IMG/VR virus record: IMGVR_UViG_3300008259_004660
Coordinates: 1 to 64,000 of that record
Reading direction: 5' to 3' (one strand)
DNA from: a virus
DNA: 64,000 nt
Position 1 is the first letter of the stretch. Every line of letters begins with the position of its first letter. The position numbers and the translations under genes are program-made. Positions 31,891-38,852 of this stretch are shown here, piece by piece. The notes below the pieces were generated by a model. It had not been told where the DNA came from and made no database searches. It saw nothing but the letters and a program-made list of their open reading frames with translations.

Positions 31891-32195
31891 ACTACGACAA
31901 CCTTTTCATTTTCATTATTACACATGTAAAACAGTTGGGGGGAAATGGGCGAGGTGTTGTGGTTATAAGACAAACTCCTATATTGGAAATAACTAAGCTA
32001 TTTGATTTATTCTTATCGCGTGAAGATATTTCTAAAATAATGAAGTTTAAGAAAATCACCGACGATCAAAATCCAAATATGGTTGTATATCAGACAGAAG
32101 GAACAGAAGAACATATTGTGTTTGGAATTAGTGAACAGGGTTGGAAAGGAGATTATGGCTTGACACATAACGATATGGTTGTTAGCATCCATTGA
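31887..32195 (+). CDS. Small protein of unknown function
   Basis: 102 aa, mixed alpha/beta ('VVVIRQTPILEITKLFDLFL', 'GTEEHIVFGISEQGWKGDYG'). ATGA overlap with the upstream GT2 gene; the stop lies 2 nt before the dUTPase ATG. No family recognised. Confidence 0.55.
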   Translation: MNYDNLFIFIITHVKQLGGNGRGVVVIRQTPILEITKLFDLFLSREDISKIMKFKKITDDQNPNMVVYQTEGTEEHIVFGISEQGWKGDYGLTHNDMVVSIH

Positions 32196-32197
32196 TT

Positions 32198-32923
32198 ATG
32201 AAAGTAAAATACTATATTAAAAACGTTGATGGAGTCATCGTACCAAAGCGAGCAAATGAAAGTGACGCTGGATATGATGTAATTGCAACCAGCGGACCAA
32301 AGATAACGGGCGAAGTGTATTCTGGTCCATCATACAAGCGAATCGATTATATTGAATACGAAACAAATCTATACATCGCACCAGATTCAAAGTTTCATAC
32401 GGATCTCAGAGCAAGAAGTAGTATCAGTAAATATAATCTTGTGCTTGCCAATTCTGTTGGATTAATTGATCGTGGATATAGAAATCAAGTCCTTGCCAGA
32501 TTCAAGTATATTTGGAATCCAGAGGATTATTCCATATCAGATGGTGCGATTTTTGGAATACCTAATATTTCCAAGATATATCAAAAGGGAGACAAAATTT
32601 GTCAATTGGTTCCTATGGAAACTCATGCGATTGACTTTACTTTAGTGAAAGACCTAGATGGCGAAGATCGCGGAGGCGGATTTGGAAGCACGGATAAACC
32701 ATCACAGAGACCGATTAGTACTGAATTTCAACTGAAAGAAAGAACAACTGTTGGTAAATTCCTTGCAGGACAAAATCCAGCCAAGATTGAAATTGCAAAA
32801 TCATATTATTCAAATTATCAAGGAGAATTGTATGTGTATGAAGAAAATGGAATGAGAGGGCTTTGTGTAATAGATGCATCTGGAGAAATACTCATAAAGA
32901 CTCCAATTGAAAGAATTTCGTAA
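32198..32923 (+). CDS. dut: dUTP diphosphatase (trimeric dUTPase family) with C-terminal extension
   Basis: 241 aa from the ATG at 32198. An in-frame TTG lies 6 nt earlier. Five motifs in order: 'ESDAGYDVIA' (I), 'LRARSSISKY' (II), 'NSVGLIDRGYRNQV' (III), 'QKGDKICQLVP' (IV) and 'DRGGGFGSTDK' (V). It converts dUTP to dUMP, keeping uracil out of DNA and feeding thymidylate synthesis by the ThyX at 61 kb. About 65 aa follow motif V, which is normally the C-terminus; this extension ('FLAGQNPAKIEIAKSYYSNY') is unusual. Also about 30 aa are inserted between motifs I and II. Confidence 0.92.
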   Translation: MKVKYYIKNVDGVIVPKRANESDAGYDVIATSGPKITGEVYSGPSYKRIDYIEYETNLYIAPDSKFHTDLRARSSISKYNLVLANSVGLIDRGYRNQVLARFKYIWNPEDYSISDGAIFGIPNISKIYQKGDKICQLVPMETHAIDFTLVKDLDGEDRGGGFGSTDKPSQRPISTEFQLKERTTVGKFLAGQNPAKIEIAKSYYSNYQGELYVYEENGMRGLCVIDASGEILIKTPIERIS

Positions 32924-32930
32924 AAAAACA

Positions 32931-32956
32931 AACCCACCAAATACGGTGGGTTTTTC
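32931..32956 (+). terminator. Rho-independent terminator
   Basis: AACCCACC/GGTGGGTT stem with a 6-nt loop and a following TTTTTCTTTT. Ends the dUTPase unit and probably the glycosylation array transcript. Confidence 0.88.
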
Positions 32957-32997
32957 TTTTGTGTCAAATATTTATATGTGGATATGCTAAAAAACAT

Positions 32998-33153
32998 ATG
33001 AGTAAAAAAAATGATAGATACAAGGAAGATTATTCCAACGTCGATATAGAAGAATTGGACGAAATTGAAACAGAAAAATTTGAAAAATTTCGTCCTAAAA
33101 AGAAGAAAAATAAAAAACCAATACACAAAGATACTCAACACGATGACGAATGA
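32998..33153 (+). CDS. Small charged protein
   Basis: 51 aa from the ATG at 32998 (AAAAAACATATG context). Highly charged: acidic 'NVDIEELDEIETEKFEKF' then basic 'RPKKKKNKK'. ATATTTAT lies 22 nt before the start. Likely unstructured. ATGA overlap with the next gene. Confidence 0.5.
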   Translation: MSKKNDRYKEDYSNVDIEELDEIETEKFEKFRPKKKKNKKPIHKDTQHDDE

Positions 33154-33323
33154 GTGTCGATGACAAGTGTATAGATTATTTGGAAATGTTCCGAGATGGA
33201 AAATATCTTGAACTCTCTGAATGTTTGAAAAATGAAAACGCCGCTGTCGTAGCGGCGTTTTGTTATTACTTGTCAAAGTACGAGGGTGTCGTACATTTGG
33301 ATTTTGTTCGCAAGCTTCTTTAA
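33150..33323 (+). CDS. 57-aa protein with a terminator-like hairpin inside its coding sequence
   Basis: 57 aa, helical ('VDDKCIDYLEMFRDGKYLEL', 'AAVVAAFCYYLSKYEGVVHL'). Starts in the upstream TGA (ATGA). An 11-bp perfect hairpin followed by TTTTG lies within it at 33235-33261. Its TAA stop shares the tetramer TTAA with the stop of the convergent GMP reductase gene. Function unknown. Confidence 0.55.
   Translation: MSVDDKCIDYLEMFRDGKYLELSECLKNENAAVVAAFCYYLSKYEGVVHLDFVRKLL
33235..33264 (+). terminator. Intragenic hairpin, terminator or attenuator candidate
   Basis: AAAACGCCGCT-GTCGT-AGCGGCGTTTT, a perfect 11-bp stem ending in TTTTG. It sits inside the 57-aa gene (codons for NAAVVAAF). It could attenuate transcription just before the convergent minus-strand gene, or act for that strand as well since the stem ends in A/T tracts on both sides. 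Confidence 0.5.
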
Positions 33324-34318
33324 CGGCGTGGATAAACAACCCCCCAATCAGCCAAACGAATATCACCACCAGCATATGACATGCTGCTTTGTAGACTTTC
33401 TGTCATTTCGTTTAGCTTTTGGTGAACGAAAAACCCATTACATTCAAGAGAAACAAGTCTACCTTCAACGTGAACATTCTTTCCCTTGTTTATTGCAGAA
33501 GCGGAGCCAAAATATTGCTTATATTTTTTGTCTCCCTTTACAACTGTCTCAGCAGGTGAGTCTTCACAAGCAGCAAACACACTACCCACCATAACCATTG
33601 TACCACCAGCACGAATAGCCTTCGCAATATCTCCATTCATACGAATACCACCATCAGCGATAAGTGGTTTACGAGCGGCAGCAGAGCATTCAAGCATACA
33701 ACTAAACATTGGGAGACCGAACCCAGTTTGACCATATGTTGTGCATGCGTCGCCTTGAGCAATACCAACCTTTACAGCATCGGCACCCCAATTTTCAAGA
33801 TCAACAACAGCGGCAGGAGTAGCAACATTGCCGGCAATTATGAATGGCTTATCCAACGAGCAGTTCTTGCTACGATACATTGTAAGAATATATGAAAGCA
33901 TTTCTTTCATACGAATACTGTGAGCGTGGGCAATATCAATAGTGATATAATCAATACGAAGATTTTGTTTGATACAGTGGTCAATCAGATCCATATCTTC
34001 TTGTTTAACACCAAGACTGATACTGATAGTTTTCCACTTGTCTATATTTGCCTGTTCAATAAAGCGAATATTATCTGTATTTGGCGTGTCATAATGATTA
34101 GCATTAAAGCGATGCATTACGTAAAAGTAATCATTGTCGCTCATCCATAATGCCAACTTTTGATTTATGGTACATTTCATGTTTGCCGGAATTACAGGCA
34201 TTCTGAACTTTCTATTACCTAATTCGACCGAAACATCCGCTTCAGATCTCGAATGATATTTTGAGTATTGCGGTTTTAGGAATACATCTTGATACGATAG
34301 ATATTGTGCTTTTTGCAT
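33320..34318 (-). CDS. guaC: IMP dehydrogenase/GMP reductase family protein (GuaC-like)
   Basis: 332 aa from the ATG at 34318. A longer frame starts at a TTG inside the promoter -10. TIM barrel motifs: 'SYQDVFLKPQYSKYHSRSEADVS' start, 'IDYITIDIAHAHSIRMKEML', 'PFIIAGNVATPAAVVDLENWGADAVKVGIAQGDACTT' (the catalytic Cys loop), 'PLIADGGIRMNGDIAKAIRAGGTMVMVGSVFA' and the flap 'YFGSASA'. No CBS domains, as in GMP reductase. It would convert GMP to IMP (or the reverse oxidation), shifting purine pools during infection. Confidence 0.87.
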   Translation of the reverse strand: MQKAQYLSYQDVFLKPQYSKYHSRSEADVSVELGNRKFRMPVIPANMKCTINQKLALWMSDNDYFYVMHRFNANHYDTPNTDNIRFIEQANIDKWKTISISLGVKQEDMDLIDHCIKQNLRIDYITIDIAHAHSIRMKEMLSYILTMYRSKNCSLDKPFIIAGNVATPAAVVDLENWGADAVKVGIAQGDACTTYGQTGFGLPMFSCMLECSAAARKPLIADGGIRMNGDIAKAIRAGGTMVMVGSVFAACEDSPAETVVKGDKKYKQYFGSASAINKGKNVHVEGRLVSLECNGFFVHQKLNEMTESLQSSMSYAGGDIRLADWGVVYPRR

Positions 34319-34344
34319 ATATGTTTTTAATTGAACCGTGATAT

Positions 34345-34372
34345 ACTCTACCAAATATTACTAAATCGTCAA
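34345..34372 (-). promoter_or_regulatory. Minus-strand promoter of the GMP reductase gene
   Basis: On the minus strand TTGACG (34372-34367), 16-nt spacer, TAGAGT (34350-34345). The ATG at 34318 is 26 nt later, so this gene has a short leader. Confidence 0.6.
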
Positions 34373-34403
34373 TTTAAATAAAGTCGTATATATTTATTAA
34401 TGT

Positions 34404-34829
34404 ATGAACGCCAAATTAGTCATGGTAAAAGGATGCCCCGAACTTGATGAGTTCGAGCTAAAACTTATTGCCAAGTATGTAAAATACTGCATAGAGCAGT
34501 TAGGTTTGGAAAAACAAGACATCAAGATCAGATTGCTTGGTAAAAATCCAAATGAACCTATTACAACTGGCTGCTATAACCCATCAGACAAAACAATATC
34601 AAGTATAGCTGGCGGCAGACATATGATTGATTATTGTCGTACAATTGCTCATGAACTTGCTCATATGAAACAAGACGTTGATGGTAGAATAAATGGAAAG
34701 CAGGAAGAGATTGGCGGCGAGATAGAAGATGAAGCCAACGTTTTGAGTGGTAGATATACCAAACACTTTATCAAGAACATACTGACGGCAGAAGAAAAAC
34801 AAAAACTTGGATTGGGTTCATACAAATAA
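34404..34829 (+). CDS. HExxH metallopeptidase-like protein
   Basis: 141 aa. 'DYCRTIAHELAHMKQDVDGRI' contains the zinc-protease motif HELAH, followed by 'IGGEIEDEANVLSGRY' with a Glu that could be the third ligand. Short, SprT/WLM-like in size. Proteins of this type in large phages may process virion or host proteins. ATATTTAT ends 6 nt before the ATG. Confidence 0.7.
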   Translation: MNAKLVMVKGCPELDEFELKLIAKYVKYCIEQLGLEKQDIKIRLLGKNPNEPITTGCYNPSDKTISSIAGGRHMIDYCRTIAHELAHMKQDVDGRINGKQEEIGGEIEDEANVLSGRYTKHFIKNILTAEEKQKLGLGSYK

Positions 34830-34921
34830 TGTTTGATAAGTTTGTAAAAGTAGCAAAGAACACACTTACTGTTATATTGCTTGTATTATTATTGGTGATG
34901 TTCTTCGGTGCGGTAATGTGA
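34829..34921 (+). CDS. 30-aa membrane peptide
   Basis: Starts within the upstream stop (TAATG). A short basic N-terminus (FDKFVKVAKN) and one hydrophobic helix (TVILLVLLLVMFFGAVM). Coupled to the peptidase gene. A single-helix membrane peptide of unknown role. Confidence 0.5.
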   Translation: MFDKFVKVAKNTLTVILLVLLLVMFFGAVM

Positions 34922-34976
34922 TATATAAAAAGATGTATTAGTTGATCTGGTTTATATTTATATAAAGACCATATAT

Positions 34977-35288
34977 ATGAACGAAAATTGGAGCACAATG
35001 AACATGGATGCATTTTATCCTCGCGGAAAAAGCAAGGATGAAGTAAGTATGAATGACATCAACAATCTTCTTAAAGGTCGTTCGTATACCCAAGAACCAC
35101 TGGCATATAATCAAATACAGGAACACGATCCAAACGATATAAGAGAACTTGAAGAATATTGCCAAAAGCGTGGTATACTTGGTGTAAATTTTGGCGGAAG
35201 AAACCCAAAAGCCGTGCTGCAAATGCTAAAAGCAAGAATGGGTGAACGCAGCGAGCCAACAATCAAAAGAGGAATACTAAATGGATAA
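34977..35288 (+). CDS. Protein of unknown function
   Basis: 103 aa. 'EVSMNDINNLLKGRSYTQEP' and 'RELEEYCQKRGILGVNFGGRNPKAVLQMLKARMG' look like a small helical domain; the latter recalls phage proteins with 'GxxGxxFGxxxPxxxLxxLK' motifs. ATATTTAT lies 15 nt upstream. Overlaps the next gene by 8 nt; probably a late operon to 36494. Confidence 0.55.
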   Translation: MNENWSTMNMDAFYPRGKSKDEVSMNDINNLLKGRSYTQEPLAYNQIQEHDPNDIRELEEYCQKRGILGVNFGGRNPKAVLQMLKARMGERSEPTIKRGILNG

Positions 35289-36141
35289 ATCAATTGCAGA
35301 ATATTTTGTTGGACAATCTGGTGGATATGGCGGCGGAGCTATGACAGGCGGTGCGGTAGCTCCAACAAATTGGGCTGGAACATTTTCGAGTAATCAAACA
35401 TCTCGTCGTTTGAATGACTATCCAGCAAGTCGTCGCTACACATATATGCAAGGCAACACTGTGATTGGTAGTTCGCTATATGATACCATAACAAGCGACG
35501 ATCTTAAACATCCAAGATTTTCTCCACAAGAAATATTCACGGGACTTAGAAAAGAAATGAGCAGAATGGAATATCCAGACAAGGATGTGGCAAAACAAAC
35601 TGTGTTGAAAAATCTGGACTCAGACCCAAAATATTACAGCGATCTACACATGTATTTTAATTCAGATAAAGAAGGAAGCACTATTATGGAAAACATTGAT
35701 CAAAATGAACTAAAAATTGGTATTCAAGTTGAAAAAGAACATACTCAAGATGAAGCATTGGCAACCAAAATTGCTATGGATCATTTAAAAGAGGATCCAA
35801 AATATTACACTAAACTCAAAGCAGCTGGACTTGAAGAATATGGTAATATGGACATTGGAAATGTGTCACCAATTGCACCATCAATTGCCGTGGTAAAATT
35901 GGCAGCACCTGTTATTGGCGCGGTAATGGGTGGGAACGATGATCAAGAAAAATTGACCAGTTCTGGTTTGGGATCTTCCGGAGTTCCAAAGCCTCTTAAG
36001 AGTGATAAGTTAGAGGCACCCGAGGAAAGCAATAAAGTTGGTCCGAACAGTGTCGCCGTATCAAAGACACCTCCTATTGGTGGTCAAGCTATGTGCGATC
36101 CGTTGGATCACTATGGTGCGCAGATGAATGAAAAATGGTAA
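35281..36141 (+). CDS. DUF5661-like protein
   Basis: 286 aa. N-terminal 70 aa Gly/Ser/Tyr-rich and disordered ('VGQSGGYGGGAMTGGA'). Two repeats of a DUF5661-like unit: 'KEMSRMEYPDKDVAKQTVLKNL' with 'DPKYYSDL', and 'LKIGIQVEKEHTQDEALATKIA' with 'DPKYYTKL'. The C-terminus ends with 'CDPLDHYGAQMNEKW'; a related 'DPIDHYC' begins the next protein. Function of the family is unknown; it occurs in phages and bacteria. Confidence 0.6.
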   Translation: MDKSIAEYFVGQSGGYGGGAMTGGAVAPTNWAGTFSSNQTSRRLNDYPASRRYTYMQGNTVIGSSLYDTITSDDLKHPRFSPQEIFTGLRKEMSRMEYPDKDVAKQTVLKNLDSDPKYYSDLHMYFNSDKEGSTIMENIDQNELKIGIQVEKEHTQDEALATKIAMDHLKEDPKYYTKLKAAGLEEYGNMDIGNVSPIAPSIAVVKLAAPVIGAVMGGNDDQEKLTSSGLGSSGVPKPLKSDKLEAPEESNKVGPNSVAVSKTPPIGGQAMCDPLDHYGAQMNEKW

Positions 36142-36494
36142 ACTTGGACCCAATTGATCATTATTGCTCCTTTATTCAAAAAATAACTGAAGGAGGAGCA
36201 AAATTGACCACACCGCGTGGACACGAGGGTCTGACTACAGACATGAAAGGTAGATGGACAATTGGCACGTTTGATACATCAAAGAAAAACAAGAAAGAAA
36301 CACCTCCAATGAAAGAAGCAGTTTACGCTAACAACGCAGGAATAATGGAAGTATTCAAATTTTTTGAAGTGGCATCGGATGATCAAAAAACTCAATTTGA
36401 TAATCTTGTAAGCAGCGGAAATCACAAATTGGCATTGCAGTTGGTTGAAAAAGTTTTAGGAATAAAATTTCAAGGAGATTTAACTTCTCAATAA
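36135..36494 (+). CDS. Protein of unknown function
   Basis: 119 aa. 'LDPIDHYCSFIQKITEGGAK' start, a disordered middle and a helical C-terminus ('NNAGIMEVFKFFEVASDDQK', 'ALQLVEKVLGIKF'). Overlaps the upstream gene by 7 nt. The shared DP(L/I)DHY motif suggests both bind the same partner. Confidence 0.55.
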   Translation: MVNLDPIDHYCSFIQKITEGGAKLTTPRGHEGLTTDMKGRWTIGTFDTSKKNKKETPPMKEAVYANNAGIMEVFKFFEVASDDQKTQFDNLVSSGNHKLALQLVEKVLGIKFQGDLTSQ

Positions 36495-36520
36495 AGGTCA
36501 CATAAACAAATGAATAAAAA

Positions 36521-36781
36521 ATGATTAATCCTATTTTGCGCCACGAAGAATCATCAAAAACGGTTCATATTTGCGCGTGGTGCGATGATAGCGGTGTACT
36601 AACCAAAGAATATAAAGATCAGGGATACTATACAACACACGGAGCTTGCAAATTTCACTTTGAGCAAGTAATCGACGAAACAATTAAATTTTATGAAAAA
36701 AACGGTTTTAGTATTGGTAATGACGATATACACGCTGATGTTTCTTCCAGCGTGCAACACGATCCAAAATTTCCTATATAA
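36521..36781 (+). CDS. Small Cys/His protein overlapping a lipoprotein gene
   Basis: 86 aa. 'TVHICAWCDDSGVLTKEYKDQG' and 'THGACKFHFEQVIDETIKFY' give a CxxC and a C-x(2-3)-H pair, a possible zinc site. Its last 30 codons overlap, in another frame, the signal peptide of the next gene. Seems a real gene because of the ordered Cys/His pattern. Confidence 0.55.
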   Translation: MINPILRHEESSKTVHICAWCDDSGVLTKEYKDQGYYTTHGACKFHFEQVIDETIKFYEKNGFSIGNDDIHADVSSSVQHDPKFPI

Positions 36782-37763
36782 CAACGGCTATACAAAAAGA
36801 TCTGATGTTGAAAATCAAATCAAATCTTTGGAAGAAAAACATAAGAAGGAAGTTTCCGAAAAAGTAAAAGATGTTCAAACCAAGCTTGAGAAAACAATAG
36901 AATCTCAAGACAACCAACTTCAAGAAGGTGCCAATAAACTTTACGGTGCCAATGAAGCATTTAAATTTTACAAAAATCCAGAAAGACTGGACCTTATCAT
37001 AAACAACAGAGTAACAGAGGCACAAGCTGCAATAGGAAAACAACCAACATACAAAGCCGTACAAGAAGAGAATGAGCGACTCAAAAAAGAATTGGATGAA
37101 AAACTTACATCACTAGACGATCTTAGAAAGAAACATAATGAAGTAATAGCGGAAAATGTGAAATTATCTGAGGCAACATCAACTGCAAAGAAGGAAGTCG
37201 AAATAGCAAAAGCAGAATGGTTAAAGATTGAGCAAAAATACATATCGGACTCAACACTTCTACAAAGCAAGTTGAAGGAGGCAAATGATAGGATCATACA
37301 AATGGAAAAAGAGAAGGGAGATAATGCGGCGGCAATTGAAAGAATGAAAACCAAACTCATGATTGGATGTGGAATAGCAGCGGCAATATGTGTGATTGGA
37401 ACAATATATTCTCCTGTTGGCAAAGGTTCATTGGCAATAGCCGCTGCTGTATTTGGCGGAGCAGCCGCTGCCATACCATTCATAGAAGGTTGGATGATAT
37501 TGATTGGTGTACTTGCAGTTGCACTAATCATTACCGCTATATTCTTATACAAACATCATGTGGCGGATAAAACAAGTGACAATCTTATCAATCACATACA
37601 AGACATGAAAGAAAATCCAAACATATCTGATGATGTGAAGAAAATGTTAAAGGAAAGTCTTACACAATGGAACAGCAAATATATTGATGGTAAATCAACA
37701 ACCACGGATATATCGGTGGAAAACTATATAAAATCAAAGCTCAAGACTCATGGAAGGCTTTGA
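36693..37763 (+). CDS. Lipoprotein-like coiled-coil membrane protein
   Basis: 356 aa. N-terminal signal with a lipobox, 'VLVMTIYTLMFLPACN' (cleavage before Cys21), then about 190 aa of coiled coil ('KSLEEKHKKEVSEKVKDVQT', 'NERLKKELDEKLTSLDDLRK') and two or three membrane helices near residues 225-290 ('IGCGIAAAICVIGTIY', 'WMILIGVLAVALIITAIFLY'). This layout could link outer and inner membranes, as spanins do, but no spanin family match is claimed. The start lies 89 nt inside the preceding gene. Confidence 0.65.
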   Translation: MKKTVLVLVMTIYTLMFLPACNTIQNFLYNNGYTKRSDVENQIKSLEEKHKKEVSEKVKDVQTKLEKTIESQDNQLQEGANKLYGANEAFKFYKNPERLDLIINNRVTEAQAAIGKQPTYKAVQEENERLKKELDEKLTSLDDLRKKHNEVIAENVKLSEATSTAKKEVEIAKAEWLKIEQKYISDSTLLQSKLKEANDRIIQMEKEKGDNAAAIERMKTKLMIGCGIAAAICVIGTIYSPVGKGSLAIAAAVFGGAAAAIPFIEGWMILIGVLAVALIITAIFLYKHHVADKTSDNLINHIQDMKENPNISDDVKKMLKESLTQWNSKYIDGKSTTTDISVENYIKSKLKTHGRL

Positions 37764-37774
37764 GTTATTATGAA

Positions 37775-37803
37775 TTGACACAATCACACTTATGTTGGAT
37801 ACT
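37775..37803 (+). promoter_or_regulatory. Sigma70-like promoter
   Basis: TTGACA 37775-37780, 17-nt spacer, GATACT 37798-37803. The ATG at 37813 is 9 nt later. Confidence 0.6.
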
Positions 37804-37812
37804 ATATCCATC

Positions 37813-38349
37813 ATGAGTAATATTTTAAACAAGACTACATGTACAGTTATTGGTCCCATGCAATATGCGGATGGAAGATCCATTCGTAGTTATTTGACCG
37901 AAGAACTTGGAAAACATGGCATCACTGTATATGATCACTATCACAAGCCGTTCGTTCAGTCGGTTGATGAGGATGAAAACATAAGAGCCCAATTCAAAGT
38001 GTGGTTGGAAAATGAACAGTATGATAAATTGTCTGACCAAAAAAACATTCGCACGTTTGACCTCAAGCTTATTGATATATCTGATTTTATTATAGTGATG
38101 TTTGATCCTACAGTGCTTACTGTTGGTACATGGGAAGAATTTTTCTGGGCAAATCGCTTAAAAAAGCCTATCTTTTTTGTAAATACAAAAGGAAAGAAAA
38201 CAACTCCATATTGGATTTTTTGGACTATTCCACACAAATACATTTATTCTTCAGTAGAAGATTTGCTAAAAACAATAAATGACATAAATAGCGGAAAACA
38301 TCCATTGGACAACGATAGATGGAAACTGCTGAAACCAGAGTTTCGTTGA
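37813..38349 (+). CDS. Nucleoside 2-deoxyribosyltransferase-like protein
   Basis: 178 aa from the ATG at 37813. An earlier in-frame ATG overlaps the promoter. 'TCTVIGPMQYADGRSIRSYLTEELGKHGITVYDHYHKPF' is the N-terminal Rossmann-like strand and loop, 'LKLIDISDFIIVMFDPTVLTVGTWEEFFWANRLKKPIFFVN' the D-x(5)-D and the G-T-x-E-E active-site motif. These fit the NDT/TIR/SLOG-like superfamily. It may exchange bases on deoxynucleosides or act on NAD-like molecules. Resembles hypothetical proteins of T4-like phages. Confidence 0.68.
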   Translation: MSNILNKTTCTVIGPMQYADGRSIRSYLTEELGKHGITVYDHYHKPFVQSVDEDENIRAQFKVWLENEQYDKLSDQKNIRTFDLKLIDISDFIIVMFDPTVLTVGTWEEFFWANRLKKPIFFVNTKGKKTTPYWIFWTIPHKYIYSSVEDLLKTINDINSGKHPLDNDRWKLLKPEFR

Positions 38350-38362
38350 TATTTATATCATT

Positions 38363-38518
38363 ATGTATACTGGACAAATATATTACAAGGGAGAGCCAAT
38401 AACCGTTCAACAAGCCGTTGATTTGAAACTAGTCACCGTTGATGAAAATGGCGACATTTGGTTGTACAATGACACGGCACACTTGATAAGAATTACAGGC
38501 GATCTCAATTTAGGTTAA
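38363..38518 (+). CDS. 51-aa protein of unknown function
   Basis: 51 aa, beta-rich (YTGQIYYKGEPITVQQAVDL, NGDIWLYNDTAHLIRIT). ATATTTAT ends 6 nt before the ATG. Too short for a family call. Confidence 0.5.
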   Translation: MYTGQIYYKGEPITVQQAVDLKLVTVDENGDIWLYNDTAHLIRITGDLNLG

Positions 38519-38534
38519 AAAACAAAAAGGTTAT

Positions 38535-38852
38535 ATGTCAAAATATTATATTGTGGACTCTACTAAAAAGCAGGGTGGAAAAAATCCTGTTCTCATTTTT
38601 GAAAGTGTTGATGGCGTTGTTAAATATTTGGAGGGTATGTGCCTTCGAAGTTTTGGAAAGACACGTGCCCAATATATGAATGAAGCAGAAAGTATTGGAT
38701 ATGGGGCGGATGAGGCAAGTGGTCGTGCGTTCTATGATCAAATGGAACAATACTTCAATATCGGAGTAATTCGTAGAGATTCAACTCCAGTAAAAACAAA
38801 TATCTTTGAGGCCGCTGCATTCCTCAAAGGAAAAGATGTTCACGGCGATTGA
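38535..38852 (+). CDS. Protein of unknown function
   Basis: 105 aa. 'VLIFESVDGVVKYLEGMCLRSFGKTRAQYMNE' helical middle. Start preceded by AAAAAGGTTATATG. Its stop overlaps the helicase ATG (TGATG), so both are coupled; it may be a helicase partner. Confidence 0.55.
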   Translation: MSKYYIVDSTKKQGGKNPVLIFESVDGVVKYLEGMCLRSFGKTRAQYMNEAESIGYGADEASGRAFYDQMEQYFNIGVIRRDSTPVKTNIFEAAAFLKGKDVHGD

